Shown: positions 17,313-26,457 of the stretch, piece after piece
Position numbering within the stretch: position 1 is the stretch's first letter
Layout: every line of letters begins with the position of its first letter
Origin: Microbacterium sp. AZCO
Lineage (GTDB): Bacteria > Actinomycetota > Actinomycetes > Actinomycetales > Microbacteriaceae
NCBI RefSeq assembly: GCF_039614715.1
Contig: NZ_CP154857.1
Coordinates: 3,100,001-3,164,000, forward strand
Reading direction: 5' to 3'
Length of the DNA: 64,000 nucleotides
Notes under the pieces: generated by a model
Seen by the model: the letters and a program-made list of their open reading frames with translations, nothing else
Told to the model about the DNA's origin: nothing
Database searches by the model: none
Position numbers and translations under genes: made by a program

Positions 17313-19544
17313 TCAGCCCTTGAACAGGCGCGGCAGCAGATCGATCAACGCCTTCTGCCACACGTCCCAGCTGTGCGGGCCGGGGATGATCGGAGCGAAC
17401 TCGTGGTCGATCCCGCGGGTGTTCAGCGCGCTGATGAGGCTCAGCGTGTTCGGATAGGTGAAGTCCTGGATGTCACCCGAGTAGATGCGCAGGAGCTTCG
17501 TGCCCTCGTTGATCGCCGCGACATTCGCGTTGGCGGGAGGATTGGTGAACGCCGACATGGCCCCGATGTAGGCGAACTGGCCGGGGAAGGTGTACAGCGT
17601 GCTCAGCGCCGCCTGCGATCCCATCGAGAGGCCCGCCAGGGCGCGGTCCTCGGGAGCGCTGCTGACGTTGTACTGGGCCTCTGCCGCGACGGTAATGCGC
17701 TGCGTGATCTCGTTGGGGAAGTTCACGCCGTTGCCGTTGGCCATCACGACCACCATCGGGACGATGTCGCCCTTCAGGTAGTGGTTGTCCAGGATCTGGG
17801 CGGCGAAGCCGACCTCGATCCAGTCCGTCCACGTCTGGCCACCGCCATGCTGGAGGTAGAACACCGGGTAGGCCTCGGCGCGGTCGGGGTCGTAGCCCGG
17901 GGGCGTCCACACGTAGGCCTGACGAGTGGGGTTGCCGCTCGCGCTGCTCGTGTATTCCATGACCTCGACCTTGCCGCGCGACGCGGGCGCCACCGGGGTG
18001 GTGTACTCGCCGCGGAGCGTGTCGTCGCCGGGCACCTGGAACGTGCTCCAGTTCGGCTCCGAGAGGACGGTCGTCGGGTTCGTGGTGTCCTTGCGGTCCG
18101 ATCCCTCCACGACGAACTTGTAGTAGTACGACCCCGCCTCGACCGGCATCGTCAGGCGCCAGCGCCCGTCGGGCTGCTTCGTCATCGGCGTGCGCGGCCA
18201 GCTGCCGGCCGGCCCGAAGTTGCCCCAGACCGTCACGTTGTTCGCGTTCGCGAACTCGGGGCCCGTCTCGAAGGTCACGACGCCGTTCTCGTCGATCCAC
18301 GGCGTCGGGGTCGTGCCCGGCGCCGGGAGCGAATGCGGCTCGAGCGCGAGGTGACCCTCACTCGGCCCGATGTCTGCGGGCGTCTGGAAGACGCGCTGGG
18401 CGAAGTCGTGCAGGTTCTTCTGCCACGTGTCCCACGTGCCGCCGGTCTCCGGGTCGGAGCCGTCGGACTGGAACTCGATGCCGGCTGCGCCGAGCGTGCC
18501 GGTCAGATCGACCGTGGAGTTGTAGCTCGGGTCGGTGACGTTGCCGACGTACAGGCGGATCATGTCGGTCTCGGCGTTGATTTGCTTCGCCTTGCCCTTG
18601 CTGATGGGCTCGTCGAACTCGCCCGAGAAGGAGCCGACGTTCGCGAACTCCTTCGTGGATTTGGCCAGGATGCTGAACGCCTGCGCGGCCCCTCGCCCGA
18701 TGCCTGCGATCGCGTGATCCTCGGCGGCGCGCGAGATGTTGAGCGCCTTCTCCGCCGTGGGAACGAGGCTCTTGACCACCTCGCCGCGGATGTCGGCAGA
18801 CTCGCCGTCGGCCATGACCACGACCATCGGCTCGGCATCCCCGTCGACCGTCAGGTTGTCGAGGATCTGCTTCAGGCGTCCGAGTTCGACCCACTCGCGA
18901 TAGCTCTGTCCCTCGTCCGGCAGGAGGTAGAGCACGGGGTACGGCTCGGCACGGTTCGCGTCATAGCCCGGAGGCGTCCACACCAGTGCGGAGCGATCCG
19001 TCTCGGTGACCTTGCTGCGGTAGGTGAGGTCCTGCAGCGCTCCTCCGTGGGGGTTGTCGGCGAGCCATTCGGCCCCGGGCCCGTCGACGAACAGCGTGCT
19101 CCACGTCGGCTTCGACGTGACCTCCTGCGGGCTCGCCGGGTTGCGGAATGCGATCGCGTCCTGGTTCCAGGCCGGGCGCGCCGAGTACTGGTAGTAGTAC
19201 AGGCCGGGCTCGAGTGGTCCGAGCGTCGACGTCCAGTTCCCGCCGCTCAGGCCCATGTTCAAGGTGGTCCACGTCTTGCCGGGGGCGAAGTTGCCCTCGA
19301 CCGCGACGACGCTGCCGGTGATGCCCGTCGCCGGCTGGATGGCCGAGTTCGGCACCGTGAAGCGGTAGACATCGTCGACTCCGCCGGCGTTGGCCGGCAT
19401 CGAGACCCATGAGTCGCTTCCCGCCGCGGTCGCGGGTGTCGCCGCGACCAAGGTGGCCCCCGCTACCGCTGCGACGGCGACGACGGCCGCCAGCGTACGA
19501 CGAGGGCGCGCATGCCCTCGTCGCTTCAGTTCCTTCACACTCAT
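17313..19544 (-). CDS. Secreted tandem CE1-type esterase with a degenerate first catalytic domain
   Basis: 743 aa. The signal peptide ends near residue 41. Two units of Ig/CBM48-like domain plus CE1 alpha/beta-hydrolase domain follow (about 45-405 and 415-743). The second unit has the nucleophile Ser640 in GLSMGS and the His724 in GPHSWDVWQ. In the first unit the matching positions are Gly283 in GIGRGAA and Gly in GGTWDTWQ, so both catalytic residues are lost while the fold wording (VWTPPGYDANRAEPYPVLYL) is kept. The first unit is probably a binding or structural pseudo-esterase. Two LacI-type boxes upstream link it to the arabinoxylan regulon. Confidence 0.85.
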   Translation of the reverse strand: MSVKELKRRGHARPRRTLAAVVAVAAVAGATLVAATPATAAGSDSWVSMPANAGGVDDVYRFTVPNSAIQPATGITGSVVAVEGNFAPGKTWTTLNMGLSGGNWTSTLGPLEPGLYYYQYSARPAWNQDAIAFRNPASPQEVTSKPTWSTLFVDGPGAEWLADNPHGGALQDLTYRSKVTETDRSALVWTPPGYDANRAEPYPVLYLLPDEGQSYREWVELGRLKQILDNLTVDGDAEPMVVVMADGESADIRGEVVKSLVPTAEKALNISRAAEDHAIAGIGRGAAQAFSILAKSTKEFANVGSFSGEFDEPISKGKAKQINAETDMIRLYVGNVTDPSYNSTVDLTGTLGAAGIEFQSDGSDPETGGTWDTWQKNLHDFAQRVFQTPADIGPSEGHLALEPHSLPAPGTTPTPWIDENGVVTFETGPEFANANNVTVWGNFGPAGSWPRTPMTKQPDGRWRLTMPVEAGSYYYKFVVEGSDRKDTTNPTTVLSEPNWSTFQVPGDDTLRGEYTTPVAPASRGKVEVMEYTSSASGNPTRQAYVWTPPGYDPDRAEAYPVFYLQHGGGQTWTDWIEVGFAAQILDNHYLKGDIVPMVVVMANGNGVNFPNEITQRITVAAEAQYNVSSAPEDRALAGLSMGSQAALSTLYTFPGQFAYIGAMSAFTNPPANANVAAINEGTKLLRIYSGDIQDFTYPNTLSLISALNTRGIDHEFAPIIPGPHSWDVWQKALIDLLPRLFKG

Positions 19545-19666
19545 TCGATCTGTTCCTCACTGCGTCGTGTGCACATTGACATGCGCGGTGGACTCGCGTT
19601 GCAGAGGGTCGCCCCTCATCACTGACGGAGGGTCACGTCGTGTGCGGATCGCATGGTGCGGCGCGA

Positions 19667-19749
19667 TTTACAACGTCGTAAATCCTTCCCGCGACCCATC
19701 GTGGCGAAAAGCGGAGAGTCGTGTCAAGGGAAATCTTCAACGTTGTAAT
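19667..19749 (-). promoter_or_regulatory. Two LacI-type operators upstream of the tandem esterase
   Basis: TTTACAACGTCGTAAA (19667-19682, extended by matching A and T on both sides) is identical to the box at 4094-4109. A second box, TCTTCAACGTTGTAAT (19734-19749), lies 67 bp upstream. Between them, on the minus strand, TTGACACG is a -35 candidate (around 19720-19727). The 67-bp spacing would allow looping between bound repressors. Confidence 0.6.
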
Positions 19750-19759
19750 TCACGCTGAG

Positions 19760-20959
19760 TCATTGCCGAGGAGCGGGCTGTCCACCTTCGAAGTCGATCG
19801 ATCCGCCGGTCTGGACGGCTGGCGCCAGGCCGTCTGCTGAGGCGACCAGAGTCCATGGCCGATCGTCGGTCGGCGCTCCCGGGAGAGGCGCAGACAGCGG
19901 GACCGTGGCTTTGAGATTGGGGGTCGAGGCGTACGGGGCGAGTGAGCCGGTCCACGTGAATTCGTAGACGATATCCGTCCCGCTCGCCACCCCTGGGCCA
20001 TCCGAGGCCCAGCCGACCGAGATCGCGTCGAGCACGGGATCCGCACCGACGAGGTACCGCCCGTCGTGGTTGTCGATCGTGACGCTCAGTCCGATCTCCG
20101 GGACAGTTCCGGACCCTTCGGATCGAGCGACGGCGGTGCTGGCGCTGAGAGCCGTGACACTCCCTCCGTCCCCGTAGACCCAGCTGAATTGGTAGTAGTC
20201 GAATTTGAGCGACCCGGTCGGTAACGGCGCGGTCGGGGATGGAGTAGGGGTGGGGCCTGTCGCCATCGCCCACGATCCGAGCGCTATCGAACGGTCGATG
20301 AAGGCCGCGTGAGACGATCGCGCGACGCCCACCACGACGATCACCGACGCGACGATGAGCATGGCGAGGATCGCCCCGCTCTCGACGGCGATGCGCACGC
20401 CCTCGCGTTTCCTCGTCGAGGGGAAGAACTCGATCGCGAGAGTTCCACGGATCAGCAAGGCGAGGAGGAGCACGCTCATCACGACGAGCACGAAGAAGCC
20501 GTTCGCCGCCCAGACGATGGGCAGTCCGATCGCCGGCACGAGGATCCGCCCGACGCCGATCACCGTCGCCGGGTCGACGGGCGTCGAGTCCCGCATCCTG
20601 TTGGCGTCCCCCTTGGTGATGAGGAATCCGTCTGGCTGGATCTCGACGATCCGGTGCATGATCTGCTGCTGGGGATGGGCGGGGTTCGGGAAGAGGATGA
20701 CCTGCCCCAGGCCGTACTCCTCGAGGGGGAAGACGAGCGCGACGTCGCCGGGCTGGATCGAGGGCGTCATCGACCCCGTCACGATCGTCGTGCCGATGAA
20801 TCCGAACGGCCGGGGGACGAAGGCGGCGACGAGGAGGGTGATGATCATGCAGACCAGCCCGCGGCACACGGCCACGCGGATCAGCACCGCCCACGGAAGC
20901 TCTTCGATCGGCCGACCATGCCACCCGGGGGCGGCGGTGAGCGGCTTCTCCAGTGTCAC
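19760..20959 (-). CDS. SipW-like signal peptidase I with a C-terminal TasA-like extension
   Basis: 399 aa. Residues 1-175 are a signal peptidase I of the archaeal/ER (SipW) type: Ser63 in TGSMTPSI, His102 in IMHRIVE instead of a Lys general base, and Asp118 in TKGDAN. A further membrane segment (about 192-212) is followed by SSHAAFIDRS and a Thr/Pro linker, then an exported domain of about 160 residues. That boundary resembles the signal region of the substrate encoded just upstream (ASMAAFTATT). The enzyme should process that substrate and may carry a fused substrate-like domain. Confidence 0.82.
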   Translation of the reverse strand: MTLEKPLTAAPGWHGRPIEELPWAVLIRVAVCRGLVCMIITLLVAAFVPRPFGFIGTTIVTGSMTPSIQPGDVALVFPLEEYGLGQVILFPNPAHPQQQIMHRIVEIQPDGFLITKGDANRMRDSTPVDPATVIGVGRILVPAIGLPIVWAANGFFVLVVMSVLLLALLIRGTLAIEFFPSTRKREGVRIAVESGAILAMLIVASVIVVVGVARSSHAAFIDRSIALGSWAMATGPTPTPSPTAPLPTGSLKFDYYQFSWVYGDGGSVTALSASTAVARSEGSGTVPEIGLSVTIDNHDGRYLVGADPVLDAISVGWASDGPGVASGTDIVYEFTWTGSLAPYASTPNLKATVPLSAPLPGAPTDDRPWTLVASADGLAPAVQTGGSIDFEGGQPAPRQ

Positions 20960-20969
20960 GCGAGCCGGA

Positions 20970-21548
20970 TCACTGGCTCTGCGCCTCCCAGATGAAGGTC
21001 ACGTCGGCGGATGCTCCCTGCGGCGCCTGGTCATCGACGGTGTAGGCGACGGTGTAGGTCTGCTTCTGAGCGTCGGTCAGGACGACGGGGAGGATGCCCT
21101 GCGAAAAGTCGGTCAGCGCCTGGAACTCCGCGAGTGTGCCCGTCCACTGTGCCGGTGAGGCGGGCTGGCCCGAGGACGTGATCGTGAGGTCGATGTGGTC
21201 GGCCAGGCTCTGATCCGTCGCATCGGCGTTGGCGTACAGCCGCACCTCGGATGCGATGTTTCCACCCGCGTAGGTGACGACGATGTCCTGTGTGTCCTTA
21301 TCACCGGGCGTCAGATCGCTCGCCGTGAAGACCGACTGCCCTTCACTGTCGTTGCTGAGGCTGATCTCGCCCGTCGAGAACGAGCTGCCGCCGGTGTTGG
21401 TCGTCGCCGTGAACGCCGCCATCGAGGCGTTGTAGATCAGCACGGCAGCGACGATGATCGCGATTCCGATGATGATCGCGAGCACCCAGAATCTGGCGCT
21501 CCGGCCCTTGGCATCGCCTTCCGGCTGCGGCGCGGCTGTCTCCGCCAT
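20970..21548 (-). CDS. TasA/camelysin-like exported protein with SipW-type signal
   Basis: 192 aa. A 20-residue charged N-terminus is followed by one long hydrophobic segment (WVLAIIIGIAIIVAAVLIYN, 21-40), then ASMAAFTATTNTGGSSFSTG, the usual wording after a SipW-type cleavage site, and a beta-rich domain. It lies 10 bp upstream of the SipW-like peptidase gene, so export and processing form one operon. In Bacillus such pairs make amyloid-like matrix fibres; that role here is inference. AAAGGGA precedes the ATG. Confidence 0.75.
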   Translation of the reverse strand: MAETAAPQPEGDAKGRSARFWVLAIIIGIAIIVAAVLIYNASMAAFTATTNTGGSSFSTGEISLSNDSEGQSVFTASDLTPGDKDTQDIVVTYAGGNIASEVRLYANADATDQSLADHIDLTITSSGQPASPAQWTGTLAEFQALTDFSQGILPVVLTDAQKQTYTVAYTVDDQAPQGASADVTFIWEAQSQ

Positions 21549-21657
21549 GGTGCGTCCCTTTCACTCGGCGTGACCAGCGAGTCCCCCACTCACTGGGCGA
21601 CACGTTAGCGAAAGACGCGGCTGGCGTGACAGCGGCACCCCGCGCCGATCACCCGGA

Positions 21658-24600
21658 TCAGATGACTTCGTCCGACCAGTGGTCGGGGTTTCCGAAGCGG
21701 TGCGCCGTGATCGTGATCGACTGCTCGTGGAGGAAGGGCAGCAGCTCCAGGCGCCCGGCGGTCGTCACGTCGTTGTCGTACACCGCGAGGTCGGGATCGC
21801 CCGCGACGGCCTCCGCGAGGCGGCGGTGGAGGGCCGCGACCGAGTCCGGCGCACCGAGCAGGCGCACGCGAGCCGGACGCACCGCGTCTTCGGCGGGGTG
21901 CCTCATCCGCTCGATCCACTGCTCGTCGCTCTCGACGAACACCGGCACGTGCTGGTCGGAGAGCGCCCGGCGCACGGGCGCGGGAAGCCCGACGGGCGCG
22001 CTGATCGTCAGACCGGCGCCCGACCGGATGCCCGCGACCGCGACCCGCAGGAGCGCCCGCCACGGGGCATCCTTCGTCGCCCGGATCGCGACCTGCGAGA
22101 TCGGCCGGTAGCGGAACAGGTTCCGCTCCACCGCCAGGTGCGACACGTCCTTCACCTGACCGAACTCGCGGTCCCACGCGATCGCGTCCGACAGTGCGGA
22201 GCGCCGGAGCCACTCGAACGAGTCGTAGTCCAGCGACGGCTGCGCCGCCTCGATGAGGTCGGTGATGCGGGAGTCGAGCCCCCGCAGGTGCAGCGTCTTG
22301 GAGGCGGTCGCCCCGGTCGAGGCGCGCCACGAGCCCAGGCCGATGAGGTAGTTCGGCCCGCCCGCCTTCGTGCCCGGGCCGACCGACGAGCGCTTCCAGC
22401 CGCCGAACGGCTGGCGCTGCACGATGGCGCCCGTGATGCCGCGGTTGACGTAGAGGTTGCCCGCCTCGACGCGGTCGAGCCAGAGCGCCAGGTCGGACGG
22501 GTTCTGCGTGTACAGCCCCGCGGTGAGGCCGTAGGCGACGGCGTTCTGCAGCTCGATCGCCTGCGCGAGCGACGACGCGTGCATGACCCCGAGGACGGGC
22601 CCGAAGAACTCCTCACGGTGGAAGCGGGATCCGGGGTGCACGCCCGTGCGGATGCCCGGAGTCCACAGCCTCCCCGCGTACTCGGGTCCGACCCCCTCCG
22701 GTCCCTGAGCCTGTCGGAGGGTCGGCTCGACGAGCCACTCCTCGCCCTCTTCGAGGGTCGTGAGCGCCCATTCGAGCTTGCCCTGCGGCACCTCGATGAC
22801 GGGGCCCACCTCCGACAGCGGATCCGCCGGGGGCCCGACCCGCAGCGATGCCGTCGCGTCGACGAGCTGACGCGCGAACCGCTTGGAGCGCCCGACCGGC
22901 CCGACGAGGATCGCGAGCGACGCCGCCGAGCACTTCTGGCCCGCGTGTCCGAACGCGCTTTTGATGAGGTCGGATGCCGCGAGGTCGAGGTCGGCGGAGG
23001 GCATGACGATCATCGCGTTCTTGCCGCTCGTCTCGGCGAGGAGCGGCAGCTCCGGCCGCCACGACCGGAAGAGCGCCGCGGTCTCCCACGAGCCCGTGAG
23101 GATGACCCGGTCGACATCGGGGTGCGACACGAGCTGCTGCCCCAGCGCGCCCTCGTCGATGTCGACGAGCGCGAGCACGTCGCGCGGGACGCCCGCCTCC
23201 CACAGCGCCTCGGCCACGACGGCCGCACAGCGGCGGGCCTGCGGGGCGGGCTTGAAGACGACGCCCGAGCCGGCGGCGAGCGCGGCGAGCACACCTCCCG
23301 CGGGGATCGCGACGGGGAAGTTCCACGGCGGGGTGACGACCGTCAGGCGAGCCGGAACGAACACGGCGCCGCTCACGCGGTCGAGCTCCCGCGCCGTCGC
23401 CGCGTAGTAGTTCGCGAAGTCGACGGCTTCGCTGACCTCGACGTCGGCCTCGGCGAAGACCTTGCCGGTCTCGGAGGCGGCGACCTCGATGAGCTCCCCG
23501 CGACGCGCCTCGAGGGCGCGGGCGGCGGCGAGGAGGACGGCCGAGCGGTCGGCCGCGGGCTTCGCACCCCACGCGGTCGCGGCATCCCGAACCGTCGCGA
23601 CGATGCTCTCGAGGGTGTCGGAGTCGGTCACCCGGGCCGCGCCGATCGTCTCGTCGCCGGCGGTCGAGACGTCGATCCGGGACAGGATGCCTCGGGCCCA
23701 CTCGCGATTTGCGGGGAGGGCCGGGTCGGTGTCGGCCGCGTTGCGGAAGCCGGGGGCGCCCGTCGCGCGCGTGCCCGATTCGCGCGGCGAGAACACGGCG
23801 GTCTCGACGAAGGCCTGGCCGCCGAACAGCTGCGACTCGATGCTCGGCTCGAGGGCGTCCACATCGGGCATGACCTCGTCGTCGGAGGCGGCCGTCCGCG
23901 CGATGCCGATGACGGCCTGCGTCAGCCCCGACTCGTCGTCGGGTGCGCCCTCGCGCACGAGCCGCCCGGCCGCGCGCGGTCCAGGCTCAGGCGCCTCGGC
24001 CGTCCGGTCCTGCGTGCGGTTCGGCCCGGTGTGCAGCGACGGGTCGTGCGCGCGCTCGAGCGAGGCGAGGAAGCGGTCCCGCTCCCGGTCGAACATCGAC
24101 TCGTCGTCGGCGAGATCGAAGGCGGCCGAGAGGAAGTTGTCGCTCGACGCGTTCTCCTCGAGGCGCCGCACGAGGTAGCTGATCGCGACGTCGAATTCGT
24201 CCGGGCGCACGACGGGGACGTAGAGGAGCACGTGACCGACCTCGCGCGTGACGGCCTCGACCTGGCCCTGCGCCATCCCGAGGAGCATCTCGAACTCCAC
24301 GTTCGGGCTGCCGTCAGGCAGACCGAACGCCTGCCCTGCGCCTGTCGAAGGGCCCCGCACGTCCCGCTCCCCCGCGAGGAGCCAGGCGTAGGCGATGTCG
24401 AAGAGGTTGTGACCCGCGACGCCGATGCGCACGGCAGCCGTGCGCTCGGGCTGCAGCGCGGCGTCGAGGCACCGGACGTAGTTCGCGTCCGAGTCGAGCT
24501 TCGTGCCGTAGGTCGCGAGCGACCAGCCGTGCATGACGGCATCCACCCGCTCCATCGCGAGGTTCGCGCCCTTCACGAGCCGCACCTTGATGCGAGCGCC

Positions 24601-25470
24601 GCCCGCCGCGACGCGCGCCTGCGACCACTCGGTGAGCCGGTCGAGGGCGCCGAGCGCGTCGGGAAGGTAGGCCTGCAGCACGATGCCCGCCTCGAGGTCG
24701 CGCAGACGCGGGTCGTCGAGGATGCGCGTGAACACCGCGATCGTGAGGTCGAGGTCGCGGTACTCCTCCATGTCGAGGTTGACGAACGTCCGATCGGTCG
24801 CGGCCGTCAGGTAGAGGGGCAGCAGCCGCTCGACGACCTTGGCGACGACCTCGTCGAACGCCCACATCGAGATGTGGCTCGCGATCGCCGACACCTTGAC
24901 CGAGACGTAGTCGACGTCCGGCCGGCGCACCAGCTCGTGGATGCCCTCGAGTCGCCGCAGCGCTTCGCGCTCACCGAGCACCGCTTCGCCGAGGAGGTTG
25001 AGATTGAGGCGCGCGCCGCTCTCCCGCAGTGTCGCGATCGCGGGTCCCAGCTTGTCGGGGCGCGCGTCGACCACGAGGTGCCCGACCATCTCGCGCAGAA
25101 CGCGGCGGGCGATCGGCACGACGGGCGACGGCAGCACGGGCGCCACGGCCCCGCCCACGCGCACCGCTCCCTGCAGATACCACGGCAGGAACTCCGGCAC
25201 GAGCGGGGCGACACGACTGAGATTGGATGCCGCGGCCGAGAGGCTCTCGGGTCGCATGACGCCGTCGACGAATCCGATCGTGAAGGGCAGCCCGTTGGGG
25301 TCCTTCAGCACGCCGGCGAGGCGCTCGGCCGACGGGTCGACCTCCGCGTCGGACGCCTCGTGCACCCATCGGCGGGCGAGCTCGATGGCGCGATCGGCGA
25401 GGGTGTCAGCGGGCGCGGACGGCAGCGGTGTCGACGGCATGCTTCCAGCATCCGTCATCGGATCGTTCAT
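21658..25470 (-). CDS. putA: Bifunctional proline dehydrogenase / glutamate-semialdehyde dehydrogenase
   Basis: About 1270 aa. An N-terminal FAD-dependent proline dehydrogenase domain (about 60-500, with RIKVRLVKGANLAMERVDAV and LEENASSDNFL) is followed by an aldehyde dehydrogenase domain (about 640-1110) with LLAETSGKNAM and the catalytic Cys847 in GHAGQKCSAAS. It oxidises proline to glutamate in two steps. Two copies of the genomic short repeat are read in frame (around 22.71 and 24.34 kb), both in linker-like stretches. ATG 25470 is preferred; 25458 is also possible. It is divergent from a LysR-type gene with a palindrome between the two starts. Confidence 0.93.
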   Translation of the reverse strand: MNDPMTDAGSMPSTPLPSAPADTLADRAIELARRWVHEASDAEVDPSAERLAGVLKDPNGLPFTIGFVDGVMRPESLSAAASNLSRVAPLVPEFLPWYLQGAVRVGGAVAPVLPSPVVPIARRVLREMVGHLVVDARPDKLGPAIATLRESGARLNLNLLGEAVLGEREALRRLEGIHELVRRPDVDYVSVKVSAIASHISMWAFDEVVAKVVERLLPLYLTAATDRTFVNLDMEEYRDLDLTIAVFTRILDDPRLRDLEAGIVLQAYLPDALGALDRLTEWSQARVAAGGARIKVRLVKGANLAMERVDAVMHGWSLATYGTKLDSDANYVRCLDAALQPERTAAVRIGVAGHNLFDIAYAWLLAGERDVRGPSTGAGQAFGLPDGSPNVEFEMLLGMAQGQVEAVTREVGHVLLYVPVVRPDEFDVAISYLVRRLEENASSDNFLSAAFDLADDESMFDRERDRFLASLERAHDPSLHTGPNRTQDRTAEAPEPGPRAAGRLVREGAPDDESGLTQAVIGIARTAASDDEVMPDVDALEPSIESQLFGGQAFVETAVFSPRESGTRATGAPGFRNAADTDPALPANREWARGILSRIDVSTAGDETIGAARVTDSDTLESIVATVRDAATAWGAKPAADRSAVLLAAARALEARRGELIEVAASETGKVFAEADVEVSEAVDFANYYAATARELDRVSGAVFVPARLTVVTPPWNFPVAIPAGGVLAALAAGSGVVFKPAPQARRCAAVVAEALWEAGVPRDVLALVDIDEGALGQQLVSHPDVDRVILTGSWETAALFRSWRPELPLLAETSGKNAMIVMPSADLDLAASDLIKSAFGHAGQKCSAASLAILVGPVGRSKRFARQLVDATASLRVGPPADPLSEVGPVIEVPQGKLEWALTTLEEGEEWLVEPTLRQAQGPEGVGPEYAGRLWTPGIRTGVHPGSRFHREEFFGPVLGVMHASSLAQAIELQNAVAYGLTAGLYTQNPSDLALWLDRVEAGNLYVNRGITGAIVQRQPFGGWKRSSVGPGTKAGGPNYLIGLGSWRASTGATASKTLHLRGLDSRITDLIEAAQPSLDYDSFEWLRRSALSDAIAWDREFGQVKDVSHLAVERNLFRYRPISQVAIRATKDAPWRALLRVAVAGIRSGAGLTISAPVGLPAPVRRALSDQHVPVFVESDEQWIERMRHPAEDAVRPARVRLLGAPDSVAALHRRLAEAVAGDPDLAVYDNDVTTAGRLELLPFLHEQSITITAHRFGNPDHWSDEVI
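22700..22725. repeat. Dispersed short repeat in frame within putA
   Basis: CCCTGAGCCTGTCGGAGGGT (22702-22721) matches the window-wide repeat. On the coding strand it is read as TLRQAQGPE, in a stretch of the aldehyde dehydrogenase domain between conserved blocks, so it looks like a tolerated insertion in a surface loop. Confidence 0.55.
24334..24356. repeat. Dispersed short repeat in frame within putA
   Basis: CCCTGCGCCTGTCGAAGGGC (24334-24353) is a second copy inside putA, read as RGPSTGAGQAFG in the proline dehydrogenase half. It shares the core CCTGTCGAAGGG with the intergenic copy at 3.96 kb. Confidence 0.5.
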
Positions 25471-25478
25471 GAAAAGCG

Positions 25479-25494
25479 ACTGACTATGATCAGT
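25479..25494. promoter_or_regulatory. Inverted repeat between putA and its LysR regulator
   Basis: ACTGA-N6-TCAGT (25479-25494) lies in the 52-bp gap between the putA start and the LysR start. The size and the divergent setting suit a LysR-type binding site. Both messages must have very short leaders. Confidence 0.45.
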
Positions 25495-25522
25495 ACCGCT
25501 CACTTTCATCGATGAATTGGGG

Positions 25523-26431
25523 ATGCCGGTGTTCGAGCTGCGCCGTCTGCGTCTGCTGCACGAGCTCGCCCTGCGCGGCACGCTCGCGGCGGTCGCGGAA
25601 GCGCTCGCCTACAGCCCCTCGACGATCTCCCAGCAGCTCGCGCAGCTCGAGAAGGACGCGGGCGTGCCGCTGCTCGTCCCCGACGGGCGCCGCGTGCGGC
25701 TCACCGAGCACGGACTGGCTCTCGCAGCGCACGCGGCTCGCGCCCTCGAGCTCGAGGAGCAGATCCGCGGCGAGCTCGAAGCTCTCGAGCCCGGCGTCGC
25801 TCCCGTGCGCGTCGCGGTCATGCAGACGGCGGCGCAGGCGATCCTCCCCCGGGCGCTCTCGCTGCTGGCCGAGCGCGAGCCCGCGCTGCGCGTCGAGATC
25901 GCCGAGATGCCGCCCGAAGAGGGGCTGTTCGAGCTGTCGGCGCGAGGCTACGACCTCGTCGTGGCGGAGCAGTATCCCGGTCATACGCGGGCCCATCGTG
26001 CCGGGCTCGAGCGCGATCTGCTGGGCGGGGATCCCATTCGCCTCGCGGTCGCTCCGGACGATCCCGCGACGACGCTTCCCGAGCTTCGTGACCGCCCGTG
26101 GGTCATGGAGCCGGGCGGCACCGCCGCGCGACAGTGGGCGGTGCAGCAGTGCCGGGCTGCCGGCTTCGAGCCGGATGTCCGGTTCGAGCTCGCCGACCTC
26201 ACCGCGCACATCCGACTCATCGCCGGCGGGCACGCCGCGGGCCTCCTGCCCGACCTGGTGTGGGCCGGCCAGGAGCCGACCGTGCGGCTGCATCCGCTCC
26301 CCGGCGATCCGCGGCGCGAGATCTTCGCGGCGGTGCGGCGATCGTCGGCGTCCCGCGCCGGCATCCGCGCCGTCCGCGACGCCCTCCACGACGCCTTCGC
26401 CGAGCGGCTCGGCGCAACCCGCTCGGGCTGA
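25523..26431 (+). CDS. LysR-family transcriptional regulator of putA
   Basis: 302 aa. The winged HTH has LRLLHELALRGTLAAVAEAL and YSPSTISQQLAQLEKDAG, followed by an effector-binding domain. It is divergent from putA, so proline-responsive control of putA is the natural inference. The ATG at 25523 is chosen; a TTG two codons earlier (25517) is in frame but weaker. The short intergenic space holds an ACTGA-N6-TCAGT palindrome. Confidence 0.88.
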   Translation: MPVFELRRLRLLHELALRGTLAAVAEALAYSPSTISQQLAQLEKDAGVPLLVPDGRRVRLTEHGLALAAHAARALELEEQIRGELEALEPGVAPVRVAVMQTAAQAILPRALSLLAEREPALRVEIAEMPPEEGLFELSARGYDLVVAEQYPGHTRAHRAGLERDLLGGDPIRLAVAPDDPATTLPELRDRPWVMEPGGTAARQWAVQQCRAAGFEPDVRFELADLTAHIRLIAGGHAAGLLPDLVWAGQEPTVRLHPLPGDPRREIFAAVRRSSASRAGIRAVRDALHDAFAERLGATRSG

Positions 26432-26457
26432 AGGGAACCGATCCCCGAGGCGGAGCA

